Positions 24,973 through 34,113 of a stretch of 64,000 nucleotides of DNA are shown piece after piece (within the stretch, counting starts at the first letter, position 1; every line of letters starts with the position of its first letter). The stretch spans positions 514,224-578,223 of the forward strand of contig NZ_JACYHF010000003.1 in the NCBI RefSeq assembly GCF_016482685.1, read 5' to 3'. The translations under genes were made by a program, and so were the position numbers. Below the pieces are notes generated by a model that was not told the origin of the DNA, did no database searches, and saw nothing but the letters and a program-made list of their open reading frames with translations. The stretch is from Streptomyces sp. DSM 110735 (GTDB lineage Bacteria > Actinomycetota > Actinomycetes > Streptomycetales > Streptomycetaceae).

Positions 24973-25887
24973 CTACACCGCCCCGGCAGCGCCCTCGATC
25001 GTGCGCAGGATCCCCGGCTCACGGTCGCGCACCGCTCTCGCGGCGTCCACGAAGGAGGCGACGAGCGGGTTCGACCGGGGCGAGCGATGGGCCACGGCGA
25101 CGGTCGAGCCCCGGTGGTCCTCGATCGTGATGAACCGGACTCCGGGGTGGGGCGAGTAGCGCCGTGCCGCCGCCGGGGTGACGCAGCAGGCCATCCCGGC
25201 GGCGACGACCTCCGCCTCCTCGCTCTGGGAGTGCGTCTCGACGAGGCGGGGCGGGCGCGTGCCGCCGCGATGACCGGCCAGGGTCCAGAAGTCGCGCCAG
25301 ACGCCGTCGTCGGTGCGGCCGACGGCGATCGATTCGTCGAGGAGGTCCGCCACACGCACGCGGTGCGCCGCGCTCACCCCGACGACGCAGGGCTCGGTGA
25401 ACAGCGGTGTGACCACGAGTCCGTGGGTGGAACTCGGCAGCCGGATGAACGCGACGTCGGTGGTGGCACCGGCCAGACCCGCCAAGGGGTCGGCGAAGCC
25501 GAACTCGTGCAGCTCGACCCGGGCTTCGGGACGGCGGCGGGCGAACTCGCTCAGGATGTGCGTGGTCAGCTCCAGCGCCGCGCCGACGACGAAGCCCACG
25601 CGCAGCGTGACCTGCTCTCCCCGCCCGACCCCTCGCGCCTCGGTCACACCCCGGTCGAAGCGGTCGAGCACCTCGTGAGCGGCGGCCAGGAACACCTCAC
25701 CGGCCGGGGTGAGTTCCACCCTGCGGGAGGTGCGCCGCAGCAGCGGTGTCCCGAGTTCGCCCTCCAGCTCGGCGATCTGCCTGCTCAGCGACTGCTGAGC
25801 CACGAAGAGCTTCGCGGCGGCCCGGGTGAAGTGCAACTCCTCGGCCAGCGCGACGAAGAGACGCAGTCGGCGCAGGTTCACATCCAC
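24973..25887 (-). CDS. LysR-family transcriptional regulator
   Basis: A 304-residue LysR protein: the N-terminal helix-turn-helix LRLFVALAEELHFTRAAAKLFVAQQSLSRQIAELE, then a periplasmic-binding-like co-inducer domain from about residue 90 (TLRVGFVVGAALELT, VGVSAAHRV). It is divergent from the aldehyde dehydrogenase operon starting at 26012 with 124 bases between them, the standard layout for a LysR activator of a catabolic operon. Start GTG 25887; GTG 25881 is equally possible. Confidence 0.9.
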   Translation of the reverse strand: MDVNLRRLRLFVALAEELHFTRAAAKLFVAQQSLSRQIAELEGELGTPLLRRTSRRVELTPAGEVFLAAAHEVLDRFDRGVTEARGVGRGEQVTLRVGFVVGAALELTTHILSEFARRRPEARVELHEFGFADPLAGLAGATTDVAFIRLPSSTHGLVVTPLFTEPCVVGVSAAHRVRVADLLDESIAVGRTDDGVWRDFWTLAGHRGGTRPPRLVETHSQSEEAEVVAAGMACCVTPAAARRYSPHPGVRFITIEDHRGSTVAVAHRSPRSNPLVASFVDAARAVRDREPGILRTIEGAAGAV

Positions 25888-26011
25888 AATCCCGGGATTG
25901 TAGATCGTGCCGAGATTGGTGTTTCACCTCGTGCCCCGCTCGCCCCCACCATGAGCCATCCGCGATGACCTGTCCGCGTTGACCCGTCCGCGTTGAGCCA
26001 AGGGGAGAGCG

Positions 26012-27496
26012 ATGACCCGTACCACGACCGTCGGCCTCGGTGACGATCCAGGCCACAGCACCGGTGACGCCGATACCGATGCCATCGCCGCGCTGCGCAC
26101 CGCCTTCGCCACCCAGACAGCGGGCGTCCGGCGGAACCCGGCACCGGGGATCGAGGAGCGCCGCCGGAGTCTGCAGGCGCTGGCCCAGGTGATCACCGGG
26201 TACCGGCACCGCATCCGGGAGGCGCTGTCGGCCGACTTCGCCGTGCACCCCGAGGGGTTCGCGGATCTCGTCGAGATTCTCGGCGTGGCCGGGCGGGCCG
26301 CCCACGCCGCCGAACACCTCGAAGCCTGGATGGCGCCGGAGACCCGCCCGGCCGGTCCCGGACTCCTCGGCACGGCGCACGTCTCGATCACCCATCAGCC
26401 CAAGGGAGTCATCGGGCTGATCTCGCCCTGGAACTTCCCCTTCGACCTCTCGCTCGGTCCCCTCGCCGACATGCTGGCGGCCGGGAACCGGGTGATCGTC
26501 AAACCGTCGGAGTACACCCCCGCGTGCTCGGCTCTGCTGCGCGAGATGCTGGCCGAAGCCTTCGACCCGGAGCAGGTCACCGTCGTCACCGGCGGACTGG
26601 AACTCGCGCGGGAGTTCCCGACCCTGCCGTGGGACCACCTGCTGTACACCGGGAACCCCGAGGTCGGACGCCTGGTCGCCCGCGCGGCAGCCGAGAACCT
26701 GGTGCCGACCACGCTCGAACTCGGCGGAAAGTGCCCGGCGATCGTCCACGAGGACAGCGTCACCGCGGACACCGTCGCCCAGATCGTCGGAACGAAACTG
26801 GTCAAGAGCGGGCAGATGTGTGTCACCGTCGACTACTGCCTGGTGCCCCGGAAGGACCTGGACCGGTTCACCGAGCTGGTGACCGCGCACATGCGCGAGC
26901 GGGTACCGGGTTTCGCCTCCTCGCCGGACTGTACGGGCATCATCACCGAACGCCATCTGACCCGCCTCGTCGGCCTGGTCGAGGAGGCCAGGAGCCGGGG
27001 CGTCACGGTGGTGCGGACCGACGACACCGGTCCGGACACGGCCACGCGGCGGATGCCGCTGACGCTGGTGATCGACCCGCCCGACGACCTCGCTCTCATG
27101 CGCGAGGAGATCTTCGGACCGATCCTGCCGGTCAAGCCCTACGACGCGATCGAGGACGCCGTCACCTACGTCAACCAGGGTGAACGGCCCCTGGGTCTCT
27201 ACGTCTTCGCACAGGACCCCGGCACCGCCGAACAGCTCCTGGCCACCACCGTTTCCGGGGGCGCGTGCGTCAACACCTGTGCGGTGCAGGCCGCCGTGCC
27301 CTCTCTCGGATTCGGCGGCATCGGACGCAGCGGGCACGGGCGGCACCACGGGGTGGACGGCTTCCGGGAGTTCTCCAACCCGCGCGGCGTCGTCAGGCGT
27401 GGCCGGGACGATCTGATCGAGCTGATGTTCCCGCCCTATGGGGACGCGCTCGACACGGTCGTCGACTCCGCGCTCGGCGCCGCGGGTGCCGAATGA
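26012..27496 (+). CDS. Aldehyde dehydrogenase (coniferyl-aldehyde-dehydrogenase type)
   Basis: A 494-residue NAD(P)-dependent aldehyde dehydrogenase. Motifs in order: SPWNFPFDLSLGPLADMLAAGN with VKPSEYTP (cofactor site), LELGGK (general-base Glu), GQMCVTVDY (catalytic Cys), and EEIFGPILPV. The PWNFPFDLSLGPL pattern fits the coniferyl aldehyde dehydrogenase branch. It is the first gene of a four-gene operon with APC permease, FAD oxidase and a D-threonine-aldolase-like protein, so its substrate is probably an aldehyde made by those enzymes. ATG 26012 has AAGGGGAGAG; the stop overlaps the permease start. Confidence 0.92.
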   Translation: MTRTTTVGLGDDPGHSTGDADTDAIAALRTAFATQTAGVRRNPAPGIEERRRSLQALAQVITGYRHRIREALSADFAVHPEGFADLVEILGVAGRAAHAAEHLEAWMAPETRPAGPGLLGTAHVSITHQPKGVIGLISPWNFPFDLSLGPLADMLAAGNRVIVKPSEYTPACSALLREMLAEAFDPEQVTVVTGGLELAREFPTLPWDHLLYTGNPEVGRLVARAAAENLVPTTLELGGKCPAIVHEDSVTADTVAQIVGTKLVKSGQMCVTVDYCLVPRKDLDRFTELVTAHMRERVPGFASSPDCTGIITERHLTRLVGLVEEARSRGVTVVRTDDTGPDTATRRMPLTLVIDPPDDLALMREEIFGPILPVKPYDAIEDAVTYVNQGERPLGLYVFAQDPGTAEQLLATTVSGGACVNTCAVQAAVPSLGFGGIGRSGHGRHHGVDGFREFSNPRGVVRRGRDDLIELMFPPYGDALDTVVDSALGAAGAE

Positions 27497-29001
27497 CCGC
27501 GCCCGAGCCGCGGGAGCGGCCCGCGGGAGACGAGGGCACGGTCGACGCGTTCGGCTACCGGCAGGAGCTGCGCCGGTCGTTGAGCTGGTTCTCGCTGTTC
27601 TCGGTGTCGTTCTCCGTGATGTCGATCGCCACCGGCGTCTTCCTCAACTTCACTTTCGGAATGACCCACTTGGGCCCGGTCAGCATCTGGATCTGGCCCG
27701 CGGTGGGCGTCGGGCAGGTGCTGGTCGCCCTGGTCCTCGGCGAGCTGGGCACCCGGATACCGCTGGCGGGCGCCGGCTACCAGTGGGGAGCGCGGCTGGT
27801 CGGACCCGGCTACGGCTGGTTCATCGGCGCCCTGGGCATCCTGTACGCCGCCGTGGGCGTACCCGGCATCGTCTACCTCGCGGTCGCGCCGCTCACCGAG
27901 TACGTCCTCGGCATCGACGACGCCTCGCCGCGCATGACGCTGTTCATCGCGCTGCTGGTCCTCACGGTCGCCTACCTCGTCAACATCATCAGCGTGCAAC
28001 TGGCCGCCCGGATCAACAACGTGGCGGTTCTCGCGGAGATCGTCGGCACGGTCGTCCTGGCCCTGCTGCTGTTCTTCCTGTGGGTCGCGGGGACCAAAGA
28101 GACCGATCACGGGATCGGCTACCTCACCGAACACCACCACCTGCCGGGCCAGTCCTACGGTTACGCGATCGCGCTGGCGTCCCTGGTGGGCGTCTACACC
28201 CTGGCCGGGTTCGAAGCCGCCGCCGACGTGGCCGAGGAGGCGGTGGACGCCAGGCGCTCGATACCCCGCGCCATCCTCGGCAGTGTCGTGGTCTCGGTGG
28301 TCCTCGGCATGGTGGTGCTGATCGGCTTCACCGTGGCCGTCCCGAGCGACGAGGTGCTCGCGTCCGGCGGACTGCCCGCCGTGTTCCAGTACTGGCTCGG
28401 CGCGGGGCTCGCGCGCGCCTTCGTGGGCGTGGTCGTCTTCGCGATGTTCGCGCTGATGGTGGTCTCCGCCGCCGTCATCGCGCGCCTGCTCTTCGCCATG
28501 GCACGCGACAACATGCTGCCCGGCTCCGCCCTCCTGAGGCGGGTCAACCCCACGACGAGGACGCCCGTTCCCGCCCTCCTGACGGGGTACGTGCTCAACG
28601 TCGCGGTCGTGGTCTTCGGCTACAACAGCTCCAACGCCTTCGGCACGCTCGTCGGCGCCACGGCGGTACTGCCGTATCTCGTCTACCTCCTGGTCGTGCT
28701 CGCCTACGGCTACCGGCGGCGCAGGCTGGCGGCGATCGACGGGGCGTTCGACCTGGGTCGCTTCGCCGTACCCGTGTTCGGAGCCGCCCTCGTCCACCTG
28801 GTCGCCGTCGTCCTGACGCTGACGCTGCCGGACGAGTTCCGCAGCGCGAACGACTACGTGCTCGGCGGGCTCGCCCTCGCCGCGGTGTGGTGGCTCACCG
28901 GTCTGCGACCCCGGCTGGCGCGGGGCCGGGCCGGGGCGCCGACTCTCGGCGGGAACAGCCCGCACTCCGACGACCTGGAGACTCAGGAGGACAAGCGATG
29001 A
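27493..29001 (+). CDS. APC-superfamily amino acid/amine permease
   Basis: A 502-residue permease with 12 predicted helices. SVSFSVMSIATGVFLNFTFGM marks the unwound first helix, GTRIPLAGAGYQWGARLVGPGYGWF helix 3, and LAGFEAAADVAEEAVDARRSIPRAI the E-D motif of amino acid/choline-type APC carriers. It probably imports the amino compound metabolised by the operon. ATG 27493 overlaps the upstream stop by 4 bases and its own stop overlaps the next start by 4, so the operon is tightly coupled. Confidence 0.92.
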   Translation: MTAPEPRERPAGDEGTVDAFGYRQELRRSLSWFSLFSVSFSVMSIATGVFLNFTFGMTHLGPVSIWIWPAVGVGQVLVALVLGELGTRIPLAGAGYQWGARLVGPGYGWFIGALGILYAAVGVPGIVYLAVAPLTEYVLGIDDASPRMTLFIALLVLTVAYLVNIISVQLAARINNVAVLAEIVGTVVLALLLFFLWVAGTKETDHGIGYLTEHHHLPGQSYGYAIALASLVGVYTLAGFEAAADVAEEAVDARRSIPRAILGSVVVSVVLGMVVLIGFTVAVPSDEVLASGGLPAVFQYWLGAGLARAFVGVVVFAMFALMVVSAAVIARLLFAMARDNMLPGSALLRRVNPTTRTPVPALLTGYVLNVAVVVFGYNSSNAFGTLVGATAVLPYLVYLLVVLAYGYRRRRLAAIDGAFDLGRFAVPVFGAALVHLVAVVLTLTLPDEFRSANDYVLGGLALAAVWWLTGLRPRLARGRAGAPTLGGNSPHSDDLETQEDKR

Positions 29002-30383
29002 CGAAGAGCACGTCCACGACGGGCGCCTGGGCCAACTGGACCGGTGACCAGTCCTGCACCCCGCTGAGGATTCTGCGCCCGGGCTCGGTGGACGAGATCG
29101 CCGCCGTGACCGCACAGGCGGCCGCCGACGGCCGGACCGTCCGCGTCGTCGGCGCCGGCCACTCCTTCGACGACCAGGTCTGTACGGACGGTCTGCTGCT
29201 GAATCTGGACCGGATCAGCGGCCTGCGGCACGTCGATCCCGAGGCGGGGCTCGTCACGGTCGGTGCCGGGACCCGCCTGGCCGATCTGAACCTCCAGCTC
29301 GCGCGGCACGGACTCGCCCTGCCCAACCTCGGGGACATCGACAGGCAGAGCGTCGCCGGTGCCCTGTCCACCGGCACCCACGGAACGGGCCGCGCGCTCG
29401 GCAACCTCGCCACCCAGATCGAGGCTCTCGACCTTGTGCTCGCCGACGGCACCACGCTGACCTGCACCGAGGACGATCCCGAGGTCCTGCGGGCAGCCCG
29501 GCTGAGCCTCGGCGCCCTGGGAGTGATCACCGGCTACACCCTGCGTGTCGTACCGGCCTTCGCCTTGCGCGCCGAGACCCGGCGGATGCCGCTCGCCGAG
29601 ACGCTGGGGCGCCTGGACGAACTCGTCGACGCCAACGACCACTTCGAGTTCTTCCTGTTCCCGCACGCCCGATCCGCCCTGGTGAAGCTGAACAACCGCA
29701 CCGAGGACCCCGTCCGTCCGCCGCGTGAGACGGCGAGAAGGATCGCCGAGTTCGCCGAGAACGGTCTCTTCGAGGCGGCGTGCCGGGCGGGGCGCCGCTT
29801 CCCGTCGCGGATCCCGTCGCTGAACCGGGCCGTCACCCGGCTCATGACCCCCTCCGAGCATGTCGACCGGAGCGACCGGGTCTTCGCCAGCAGGCGTTCG
29901 GTCAGGTTCACGGAGATGGAGTGGGCCGTGCCGCGCGCTGCCTGCGCCGAGGTGCTCCGGGAGATCCTGCGGGTGATCGACCACGACCGTCTCGACGTGG
30001 GATTCCCGGTCGAGGTGCGGTTCGTGGCTCCCGACGAGCTGTCCCACCTCAGCCCCGCCTACGGCCGCGAGAGCGCGTACCTCGCCGTCCACATGTACCG
30101 GGGCATGGCGTGGGAGCCGTACTTCCGCCGCGTCCAGGACGTCGCCCTGGCGTTCGGGGGACGGCCGCACTGGGGCAAACGGCACTTCATGGAGGCCGAG
30201 GGACTCGCCGCCCGCTACCCGGCGTGGGACCGGTTCCAGGCGGTCCGCTCGCGACTCGACCCGCGGGGCACCTTCACCAACGCCCATCTGCGCAGAGTGC
30301 TCGGCCCGGTCGGAAGCCCCGGCGCCGCGCCGTCGCCCGACGGCTCCCACGGCGTCGGCGACCGGACCACGAAAGGCAGGTAG
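28998..30383 (+). CDS. FAD-linked oxidase of the aldonolactone/alditol oxidase family
   Basis: A 461-residue VAO-family flavoprotein with an N-terminal FAD domain (TVRVVGAGHSFDD, whose His is the expected covalent FAD site; LPNLGDIDRQSVAGALSTGTHGTG) and a C-terminal ALO domain ending in PHWGKRHF and FTNAHLRRVLG. Relatives are D-arabinono-1,4-lactone, L-gulonolactone and alditol oxidases, which oxidise a hydroxyl and make H2O2. The substrate here is unknown; in this operon a hydroxylated amino compound or polyol is a guess. ATG 28998 overlaps the permease stop and has AGGAGG. Confidence 0.9.
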   Translation: MTKSTSTTGAWANWTGDQSCTPLRILRPGSVDEIAAVTAQAAADGRTVRVVGAGHSFDDQVCTDGLLLNLDRISGLRHVDPEAGLVTVGAGTRLADLNLQLARHGLALPNLGDIDRQSVAGALSTGTHGTGRALGNLATQIEALDLVLADGTTLTCTEDDPEVLRAARLSLGALGVITGYTLRVVPAFALRAETRRMPLAETLGRLDELVDANDHFEFFLFPHARSALVKLNNRTEDPVRPPRETARRIAEFAENGLFEAACRAGRRFPSRIPSLNRAVTRLMTPSEHVDRSDRVFASRRSVRFTEMEWAVPRAACAEVLREILRVIDHDRLDVGFPVEVRFVAPDELSHLSPAYGRESAYLAVHMYRGMAWEPYFRRVQDVALAFGGRPHWGKRHFMEAEGLAARYPAWDRFQAVRSRLDPRGTFTNAHLRRVLGPVGSPGAAPSPDGSHGVGDRTTKGR

Positions 30384-30386
30384 AAC

Positions 30387-31394
30387 GTGCTCATCAGCGA
30401 ACTGCAGACCCCCGCGCTCCTGGTCGACCGGACGGCACTGCGCCACAACCTCGACACGATGACCGCCGAGCTGCCCGGCGCCCGCCTCCGGCCGCACGTC
30501 AAGGCACACAAGTGCACGAGCCTGGCCCGGCTTCAGTACGCCAACGGGCACCGGGGCTTCACCTGCGCGACGGTCCGCGAGGTCGAGGTCATGGCGGCGG
30601 CCGGTCTCGGTGAGGATCTGCTGCTGGCCAACGAGGTGCTGGAGACCCGCCGCCTGGGGCAACTGGTCGAGCAGGGGCACCGGGTGACGGTCGCCGTGGA
30701 CTCGCCCGAGACGGTCCGGGCCGCCGCTTCCGGCGGGGTGCGCGAGGTCCTCGTCGACGTCAACGTCGGACTGCCCCGCTGCGGCTGCCCGCCCGGCGAA
30801 GCCGGTCGGCTCGCCGACCTCGCCCGAGGCGCCGGGCTGGTCGTGCGCGGCGTCATGGGCTACGAGGGCCACCTCATGCTCGTGGCGAAGGAGGAGGAGC
30901 GCCGGGAACGGACCGAGCAGGCGATGCGGGAGCTGCTCGCCGCGAGCGCCGCCGTCGGAGGCGACGTCATCAGCGCCGGAGGAACCGGCACCTGCACGGT
31001 CAACACCTGGGCCAACGAGATCCAGGCGGGCTCGTACGCCCTCATGGACACCGCCTACGAACAGCTCGGCCAGCCCTTCCGGCAGGCGCTCTTCGTCCTG
31101 GGCACGGTCATCTCGGTCTCGTCCGGCTGGGCGGTCGTCGACGTCGGTCTCAAATCGCTCGGACTCGACCACGGGCTCCCGGCCATCGACGGCGCGGAGG
31201 TCTGGTTCTGCTCCGACGAACACACGACGTTCAGCATCCCGGACGGACCGCTGCCCGCCGTCGGAGAGCTGGTCCGGGTGCGCCCCTCCCACGTCGACCC
31301 CACCGTGGCCCTCCACGACACCCTCCACCTGGTCGACGGCGACCGCGTGCTGGAGCGGTGGCCGGTCGACATGCGGGGCTGGCGCCGGTCCTGA
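30387..31394 (+). CDS. D-threonine aldolase / DSD1-family PLP enzyme
   Basis: A 335-residue fold-III PLP protein (alanine racemase-like barrel). TPALLVDRTALRHNLD and RPHVKAHKCTSLARLQ hold the PLP Lys region, SAGGTGTC is the phosphate-binding loop, and HDTLHLVDGDRVLERWPV resembles the metal-binding C-terminus of D-threonine aldolase and D-serine dehydratase. It would cleave or dehydrate a D-beta-hydroxy amino acid. A retro-aldol reaction gives glycine plus an aldehyde, which the aldehyde dehydrogenase of the same operon could oxidise. GTG 30387 is 3 bases after the preceding stop. Confidence 0.88.
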   Translation: MLISELQTPALLVDRTALRHNLDTMTAELPGARLRPHVKAHKCTSLARLQYANGHRGFTCATVREVEVMAAAGLGEDLLLANEVLETRRLGQLVEQGHRVTVAVDSPETVRAAASGGVREVLVDVNVGLPRCGCPPGEAGRLADLARGAGLVVRGVMGYEGHLMLVAKEEERRERTEQAMRELLAASAAVGGDVISAGGTGTCTVNTWANEIQAGSYALMDTAYEQLGQPFRQALFVLGTVISVSSGWAVVDVGLKSLGLDHGLPAIDGAEVWFCSDEHTTFSIPDGPLPAVGELVRVRPSHVDPTVALHDTLHLVDGDRVLERWPVDMRGWRRS

Positions 31395-31415
31395 GCCCCG
31401 CCCGTCACCGCCCCG

Positions 31416-32030
31416 TCATGGCCGCGCGCCCGCCGTCATCCGTGTCATGGCGCGGTACCGCTCCGCGAGTTCCGGCGGGGAGTGCTCGCCACCGGCGCGA
31501 TACCACTGCGAGACGCCCGTGCACATGGTGACGATCGCCCTGCCCGCCTCGCGCGGGTAGGGCGTCGTGAAGACCCCCTGTGCGACGCCGCTCTCGACGA
31601 CGTGGTCCATCAGCCGCTGCTGGCGGTCGCGGGCGGCGATGTAGGTGGCGCGGGCGTCCCCGGTGAGGCTGCGGATCTCGCTGTAGGCGATGAACGCCAG
31701 GTCGCGCCGGTGGGCGTGGAACAGCACGAGGCACTCCACGAGCAGGTCGAACCGGCGCCGGACGTCGTCGCCCGCCTCCCTTAGTGCCGCGGTGCTGCGT
31801 CGCCACAGGTCGTCCATGGCGTGGGAGACGAGCGCGACGAGCAGCGCCTGCTTGGAGGCGTAGTGGTAGTACAGCCCCGGCACGGAGAGCCCCGCCCGGG
31901 ACGCCACGGTCCGGATCGTCGTCCCGTGGTAGCCGTGCTCCACGAAGCAGGCGAGGGCGGTCTCGAGGATGGGCGGCAGGTCCCGGTCCGCGTACGTCCG
32001 CCACGCCGTCCCGGCATCCGTCTCGGTCAC
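31416..32030 (-). CDS. TetR-family transcriptional regulator
   Basis: A 204-residue TetR protein: ILETALACFVEHGYHGTTIRTVASRAGLSVPGLYYHYASKQALL is the helix-turn-helix, followed by an all-helical ligand domain. It is divergent from the acyl-CoA ligase gene, whose promoter carries an 18-bp TetR-type palindrome (32142-32159). GTG 32030 has GGGGAG upstream. TetR regulators beside acyl-CoA ligases often respond to acyl-CoAs. Confidence 0.92.
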   Translation of the reverse strand: MTETDAGTAWRTYADRDLPPILETALACFVEHGYHGTTIRTVASRAGLSVPGLYYHYASKQALLVALVSHAMDDLWRRSTAALREAGDDVRRRFDLLVECLVLFHAHRRDLAFIAYSEIRSLTGDARATYIAARDRQQRLMDHVVESGVAQGVFTTPYPREAGRAIVTMCTGVSQWYRAGGEHSPPELAERYRAMTRMTAGARP

Positions 32031-32141
32031 AGCACTCCCCTCGCCCCGGACCCTCGTCCCCTCGGCAGGTCAGTATGCGGCCTCGTCCGGTACGGGACTG
32101 CCGCACCCCTTGACACCGCGCTCCCGCCACTCCGATCCTTC

Positions 32142-32159
32142 ACCGAGCGACCGCTCGGT
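32142..32159 (+). promoter_or_regulatory. TetR-type operator and promoter of the acyl-CoA ligase gene
   Basis: ACCGAGCG-AC-CGCTCGGT is a perfect 8-base-arm palindrome, very like operators of TetR regulators of fatty-acid genes. A TTGACA at 32110-32115 with a weak -10 near 32133-32139 would put the transcription start within the palindrome, so binding should block the ligase promoter and probably the divergent tetR gene. Confidence 0.78.
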
Positions 32160-32201
32160 ATGCAGCGACTGGCCCGCGTCGGCGGGCGGGAGGGACGACA
32201 C

Positions 32202-33830
32202 ATGACGGCTCCCGAAAACCCCGCGGCGGGTCTCCCGCGACACGACTCCCTCCTGTCCGCGTGGAAGGCTCGCGTGGCGGGGAACCCGGACGGCGTGGCG
32301 CTGCGCTACTTCGACGGGGCGCTGTCCGCAAGGGAGTTGGACTCCGCGACGGACGCCCTGGCCGCCGCGTTCGAAGCCCGTGGAACCAAGCGGGGCGACC
32401 GTGTCGGCGTGTATCTCCAGAACGTGCCGGGTTACGTCCTGGCGCTGCTGGCCCTGTGGAAGCTGGGTGCCACGGCGCTGGGGCTCAACCCCATGTACCG
32501 GCGGCAGGAGTTGCGCCGGATCGTGGACGACGCCGGGGCGGTGGGGATCGTCTGCGCGGACACCGACGCCGAGGAGACCGTCGGCACCCTGGCGGGCGGC
32601 ACGGTGCGGTGGACGGTCAGCACCTCGGCGCTGGACTTCCAGTCCCGCGACGACGCCCGGGTCTTCGCGACGGCGGAACGCCCCTCCCCCGCCCCGGACG
32701 GCGACCTGAAGGCGCTGATCGAGGAGTTCACCGGCCGCCGCCCCTCCCCGGTGCACCCGGTCCGGGACGACGTCGCGTTCCTGACGTACACCTCCGGTAC
32801 GACCGGACCGCCCAAGGGCGCCATGAACACCCACGGCAACGTCCTCGGCGTGGTGGCGACCTGCGCGCCGTGGACCGGGGTGAGCGAGGGGGACGTGGTG
32901 TTCGCCATGGCCCCGCTGTTCCACATCACCGGCGCGGTGGTCAACGCGGCGCTCTCCCTGCTCACCGACACCACGCTCGTCCTCGCGGGACGGTTCCACC
33001 CCGAGATCGCCCTGGAGGCGTTCGCCGAGCACAAGGTGACGTACACGATCGGCTCCATCACGGCGTACAACGCGATCTACGAGCTGCCGCACGCCGGTCC
33101 GGAGCACTTCGCGTCGGTGAAGAGCCTGTATTCGGGCGGCGCGCCGATCCCGCCCGCGACCGTCGAGCGGTTCGAGAAGCGGTTCGGCGCCTACATCCAC
33201 AACGGCTACGGGATGACCGAGACGACGTCCGCCGTCATCGCGGTGCCCGCGGGGCTCAGGGCGCCGGTCCACCTGCCGAGCGGCACCCTGTCCATCGGGA
33301 TGCCGCTGCCGGGGCTCACCGCCCGGGTGGTGGACCCCGAGGGGCGGCCGGTGCCGCACGGGGAGCAGGGCGAGCTGGAGCTGAGCGGACCGCAGGTGGT
33401 GCCCGGTTACTGGGGAAAGCCCGAGGTCACCGAGCTGACGATGCCGGAGGGACGACTGCGCACCGGTGACGTCGCCGTCATCGACGAGCAGGGCTGGGTC
33501 TACCTGGTGGACCGGCTCAAGGACCAGATCAACGTGTCCGGCTACAAGGTCTGGCCGCGCGAGGTCGAGGACGCGCTGTACGAGCACCCCTCGGTGCTGG
33601 AGGCAGCCGTCGTCGGCCGCCCTGACGAGTACCGCGGCGAGACGGTGGTCGCCTACGTCTCCCTCAAGTCGGGCCTGAGCGCCACCGAGGAGGAGCTGAT
33701 CGCCTTCTCCCGCGAGCGGCTGGCCGCCTACAAGTGTCCCCGCCGGGCCCACTTCATCGCCGACCTGCCCAAGACCCAGACCGGCAAGATCCGCCGCGCC
33801 GAACTCCGCGACACCACTCCGCAGGGCTGA
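32202..33830 (+). CDS. Class I adenylate-forming acyl-CoA synthetase
   Basis: A 542-residue ANL-superfamily ligase. AMP-binding P-loop LTYTSGTTGPPKGAMNTHGN, adenine motif HNGYGMTETTS, LRTGDVAVID with hinge VDRLKDQINVSGYKVWPREVED, and the catalytic Lys in PKTQTGKIRRAEL are all present. It activates a carboxylic acid as the acyl-AMP and then the CoA thioester; medium- or long-chain fatty or aromatic acid cannot be told from sequence alone. ATG 32202 has GGGAGGG upstream. Divergent TetR gene with a palindromic operator between. Confidence 0.93.
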   Translation: MTAPENPAAGLPRHDSLLSAWKARVAGNPDGVALRYFDGALSARELDSATDALAAAFEARGTKRGDRVGVYLQNVPGYVLALLALWKLGATALGLNPMYRRQELRRIVDDAGAVGIVCADTDAEETVGTLAGGTVRWTVSTSALDFQSRDDARVFATAERPSPAPDGDLKALIEEFTGRRPSPVHPVRDDVAFLTYTSGTTGPPKGAMNTHGNVLGVVATCAPWTGVSEGDVVFAMAPLFHITGAVVNAALSLLTDTTLVLAGRFHPEIALEAFAEHKVTYTIGSITAYNAIYELPHAGPEHFASVKSLYSGGAPIPPATVERFEKRFGAYIHNGYGMTETTSAVIAVPAGLRAPVHLPSGTLSIGMPLPGLTARVVDPEGRPVPHGEQGELELSGPQVVPGYWGKPEVTELTMPEGRLRTGDVAVIDEQGWVYLVDRLKDQINVSGYKVWPREVEDALYEHPSVLEAAVVGRPDEYRGETVVAYVSLKSGLSATEEELIAFSRERLAAYKCPRRAHFIADLPKTQTGKIRRAELRDTTPQG

Positions 33831-33860
33831 CCCGCCGAACCGGAACAGCACCACAACGGC

Positions 33861-33898
33861 TCAGGGCCGGTCTCGGATCTCTCCGAAACCGGCCCTGA
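33861..33898. terminator. Bidirectional hairpin between acyl-CoA ligase and tRNA-Pro
   Basis: TCAGGGCCGGT (33861-33871) and ACCGGCCCTGA (33888-33898) form perfect 11-bp arms; the inner bases extend pairing to about 16 bp with one mismatch. It is located 31 bases after the ligase stop and 17 bases beyond the tRNA 3' end on the other strand, so it can serve both transcripts. Confidence 0.82.
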
Positions 33899-33915
33899 AC
33901 TGCGACTCTCACGAG

Positions 33916-33989
<74 letters not shown>

Positions 33990-34113
33990 ATGCCGTTTGA
34001 CCTGGGGTTTCCCCGGTCGCAACGTGCAGGGAAACAATACCGCACTCGGGTCGGTGGTCGCGCATCCGTAAACGGTTGACCTCAAGTCTGGTCGAGGTTG
34101 CACGATCGACGGT

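Noticed and set aside
28983..31328. A 781-codon open frame on the - strand opposite the FAD oxidase and PLP enzyme
   Set aside because: Antisense shadow of two well-supported genes with no recognisable domain.
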